Both the position numbers and the translations under genes were made by a program. From Odiellus spinosus (taxonomy: Eukaryota; Arthropoda; Arachnida; Opiliones; Phalangiidae), in NCBI GenBank assembly GCA_963920705.1, contig OY987239.1, forward strand, positions 8,771,504 through 8,835,503: a DNA stretch of 64,000 nucleotides, given 5' to 3'. Numbering within the stretch: the first letter of the stretch is position 1; each line of letters opens with the position of its first letter. The notes beneath the pieces are model-generated. The model worked only from the letters and a program-made list of their open reading frames with translations. It ran no database searches and was not told where the DNA came from. Positions 61,340 through 64,000 of the stretch are shown piece by piece.

Positions 61340-62340
61340 AAAATCTGCCAAATATATTTAACCGACAGGTCAAACTGCAAATATTTATTTAACTGACGGG
61401 TCAAATTGCAAAAATATTTAACCAACTTGTCAAACTGCAACATATATTCAATTGACGGGTCAAATTGCAAAATATATTTAAATGACGGGTCAAACTGCAA
61501 AATATATTTAAATGACGGGTCAAACTGCAAAATGTATTTAACTGACGGGTCAAACTGCAAAATATATTTAACTGACGGGTCAAACTACAAAATATATTTA
61601 ACTGACGGGTCAAATTGCAAAAATTTATTCAACTGACGGGTCAAATTGCAAAAATTTATTCAACCGACGGATCAAATTGCAAAAATTTATTCAACCGACG
61701 GGTCAAATTGCAAAAATTTATTCAACCGACGGGTCAAATTGCAAAAATTTATTCAACCGACGGGTCAAATTGCAACATATATTTAAACTGCAAATATATT
61801 TAACCGAGGGGTTAAACTGTAAAATATATTTAACCGAGGGGTTAAACTGTAAAATATATTTAACCGAGGGGTTAAACTGCAAATATATTTAACCGAGGGG
61901 TTAAACTGCAAATATATTTAACCGAGGGGTTAAACTGCATGTATTTAACTGAGGGGTTAAACTGCAAATATATTTAACCGAGGGGTTAAACTGCAAATAT
62001 ATTTAACCGATGGGCTAAACTGCAAATATATTTAACCGAGGGGTTAAACTGCAAATATATTTAACCGAGGGGTTAAACTGCAAATATATTTAACCGAGGG
62101 GTTAAACTGCAAAATATATTTAACCGAGGGGTTAAACTGCAAAATATATTTAACCGAGGGGTTAAACTGCAAAATATATTTAACCGAGGGGTTAAACTGC
62201 AAAATATATTTAACCGAGGGGTTAAACTGCAAATATATTTAACCGAGGGGTTAAACTGCAAATATATTTAACCGAGGGGTTAAACTGCAACACATATTTA
62301 ACTAAAAGGTGAAACTTAAATATATTTAACTAAAATATAA
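61340..62340 (+). repeat. Two-subfamily minisatellite, 28-31 bp units
   Basis: The left block (61340-61775) has units containing atttaactgacgggtcaaac and tgcaaaata. The right block (61790-62290) has atttaaccgaggggttaaac and tgcaaata. The switch is abrupt, near 61775-61800. The right-hand unit contains the inverted pair TTTAACC/GGTTAAA around GAGG. Long frames on both strands are artefacts of stop-free units. Confidence 0.96.
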
Positions 62341-64000
62341 AACTCTCATATATATTTAAGTAATAGCTCAAACTCCTAAACTTTATTATTTTAATAAAAA
62401 CTTTTTTCCTTTAAAAATGTCTTTTTATGGCAATGAATATTTTTTCCTTATAATCAGATTTGGACGCGTCAGTAGACACTGGCGAAACTTTTCGGAAATT
62501 GGCCCGAAAGTTTTTATCTAACCGTGTTTGACTTTGAGATGCTTACACGCTCGAAACCAAGTAGGTTACGACCTCAATTCCAGCCGATACAAGTCATTCC
62601 AGTGTTTAGGGCTTACAATTTAAACGATTTGCCAATAAAAACCTTAGGAGAGCTTTTTGGAACGTGATTAATGATTCTAGAAAAATTATAAAATAAGATT
62701 TATACAAAAATTTTTTATAAATTTTACTATTGTAATAAAATTAATATTTGTAGTTTTGAATCCAAAAATTATTAATTTTTCATTGCGAAGCTTTTAATGA
62801 TAATCATTAATTTTAAAATTGAGTTTGAAGGTTTTAATTTAATTGGAGGGTGAAAAAACGCTTTTCTGGAGGACAAACAAAGAAGAAAAACATTCTTTAA
62901 TAATATGTCCCTATCTATATCAAATTTTCACAATATTTTCTTTTGGGTACGTAGTTGAGTCCGTTTCCTACAAATTGAGACCATTTTCGGCAAAATCAGA
63001 CAATAAATAAAAAAGATACAAGGGCTCGAAAGTTCTCATGACGTCATATGATTAAAATATGATGACATGAAATTTCATTAATAAATCGTAACTTTGTTAT
63101 TTATGGGTCGATTTTGAAGAGGTTGGTCTCATTTTGATGCTCTTGATGAGCTTTATCTTAATCTCACAACAATATATATAGTACCATAGGAAGTTTTGGA
63201 AGAGGGGGGCAAGAAACTTTGTTCCGACATGAAGTGGATGAAAAAATTCGTTTTTACGAATTTAATCTATATGATGCCGTCATAGTATTGTCACTCAGAA
63301 CTGGGAACTTTCCAATATGTTCAATTTTTACTAATAACTCGCTTAATATGACTTTTTTTTTCATTTAAAATTTTAAATAAATTACTGTCACATTTGTTTC
63401 AACGGGGTTGGTTACCCTTAAGCCTTATGGGCTACGTAAGCCTTCACATTTTCATCCAATCTTCTAAATAAGAGAGTTAATTAGCTCATGACGTCATTGG
63501 ATTGATATAATTTTCAAGATCTTACAGGTTGATATCTAAAGATGTATTTTATTTGGGGGGGGGGGGCACTCATAAATATTCTTCTTCGTTGCAATAAAAT
63601 TTATTTAACCCATTTAAAAACTACGTAGCGAGGGGGTATAGTATACCTTTAAAATTTCAGTCGCCAAAAATATCTACAACTATATACTTGTCAATAAAAA
63701 CAATGCCTTTTGCGAAATAAAATGTAAATTTAGTTTCAAGGAGATTGTTGTAAAAGTTGAGTCGAGATACTACGAATACTAAAACCAATGTTACTTTACA
63801 TTAGAAAGGCTGATAGTCATAATTTCCCCTTTCTTTAACAACACTGTCAAGTAAAAAGGAATTTATTTCCATTTTAATAAATAAGGTTATGTTTAAATTT
63901 AGGATTATTTCTAAGGACACAGAAAGGGGTCGTTTTAAATGACTAACGAAAGAACATGGAGATTATTCAAATTTTAAGAAAGGGTTAGAAGCACCACGAT
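62341..64000. other. Intergenic tail, no gene supported
   Basis: AT-rich. Contains two TGACGTCA sites (63039 and 63489 regions) in similar ctcatgacgtcat contexts, and a G12 tract at 63555-63566. I see no exon, terminal inverted repeats or arrays. Confidence 0.5.

Noticed and set aside
61285..62261. Many 62-91 codon frames on both strands
   Set aside because: Artefacts of the 28-31 bp minisatellite.

Overview
This window is animal nuclear DNA, most likely from an arthropod and probably an insect. It is AT-rich and intron-rich, and its proteins are clearly metazoan. Splice junctions are GT-AG. Short introns alternate with introns swollen by minisatellites and small inverted-repeat transposons. 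I see no prokaryotic operon, phage, CRISPR or viral gene. The species cannot be named from the sequence alone.

Gene order from left to right: repeat-rich intergenic DNA (1-3836); ARMC5, minus strand (3837-10275); PSMA1, plus strand (11324-13589), divergent from ARMC5; TGFBRAP1, minus strand (15529-27365, about 20 exons); an unrecognised 80-residue gene, minus strand (27741-27983), which shares a 177-bp head-to-head spacer with CRCP/RPC9, plus strand (28161-28976); a minisatellite-rich gap; a three-finger U1-type zinc-finger gene, minus strand (32646-34007); a second gap; two tandemly duplicated poly-C2H2 zinc-finger genes, plus strand (39634-42122 and 43952-45830); TBL2, minus strand, 5' end not found (47137-49668); a transposon-rich gap; REXO1-type exonuclease, minus strand, 5' end not found (57241-58490); and an intergenic tail with a 1-kb minisatellite.

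The conserved genes are unrelated housekeeping functions: a CUL3 adaptor, a proteasome core subunit, an endosomal tethering subunit, a Pol III subunit, an ER WD-repeat protein and an RNA 3' exonuclease. No shared pathway is implied. Exon coordinates were read by hand from splice sites and reading-frame continuity. They are internally consistent in frame for ARMC5, PSMA1, CRCP, the zinc-finger genes and nearly all of TGFBRAP1.

The accessory content is the more unusual part. There are at least ten tandem arrays with units of 18 to 193 bp, mostly inside introns. Several small DNA-transposon families occur as multiple copies, and four insertions have clear 7-8 bp target duplications. A 503-bp element sits inside another element with a TAA duplication, so the host element can be read across the insertion. 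A SINE with an Alu/7SL-like head has a 16-bp target duplication, and the paralogous zinc-finger locus preserves its empty site. I did not find a self-contained new biological system. The best leads are the SINE, the 193-bp satellite that carries a perfect TGACGTCA in every copy, and the transposon-seeded satellites.
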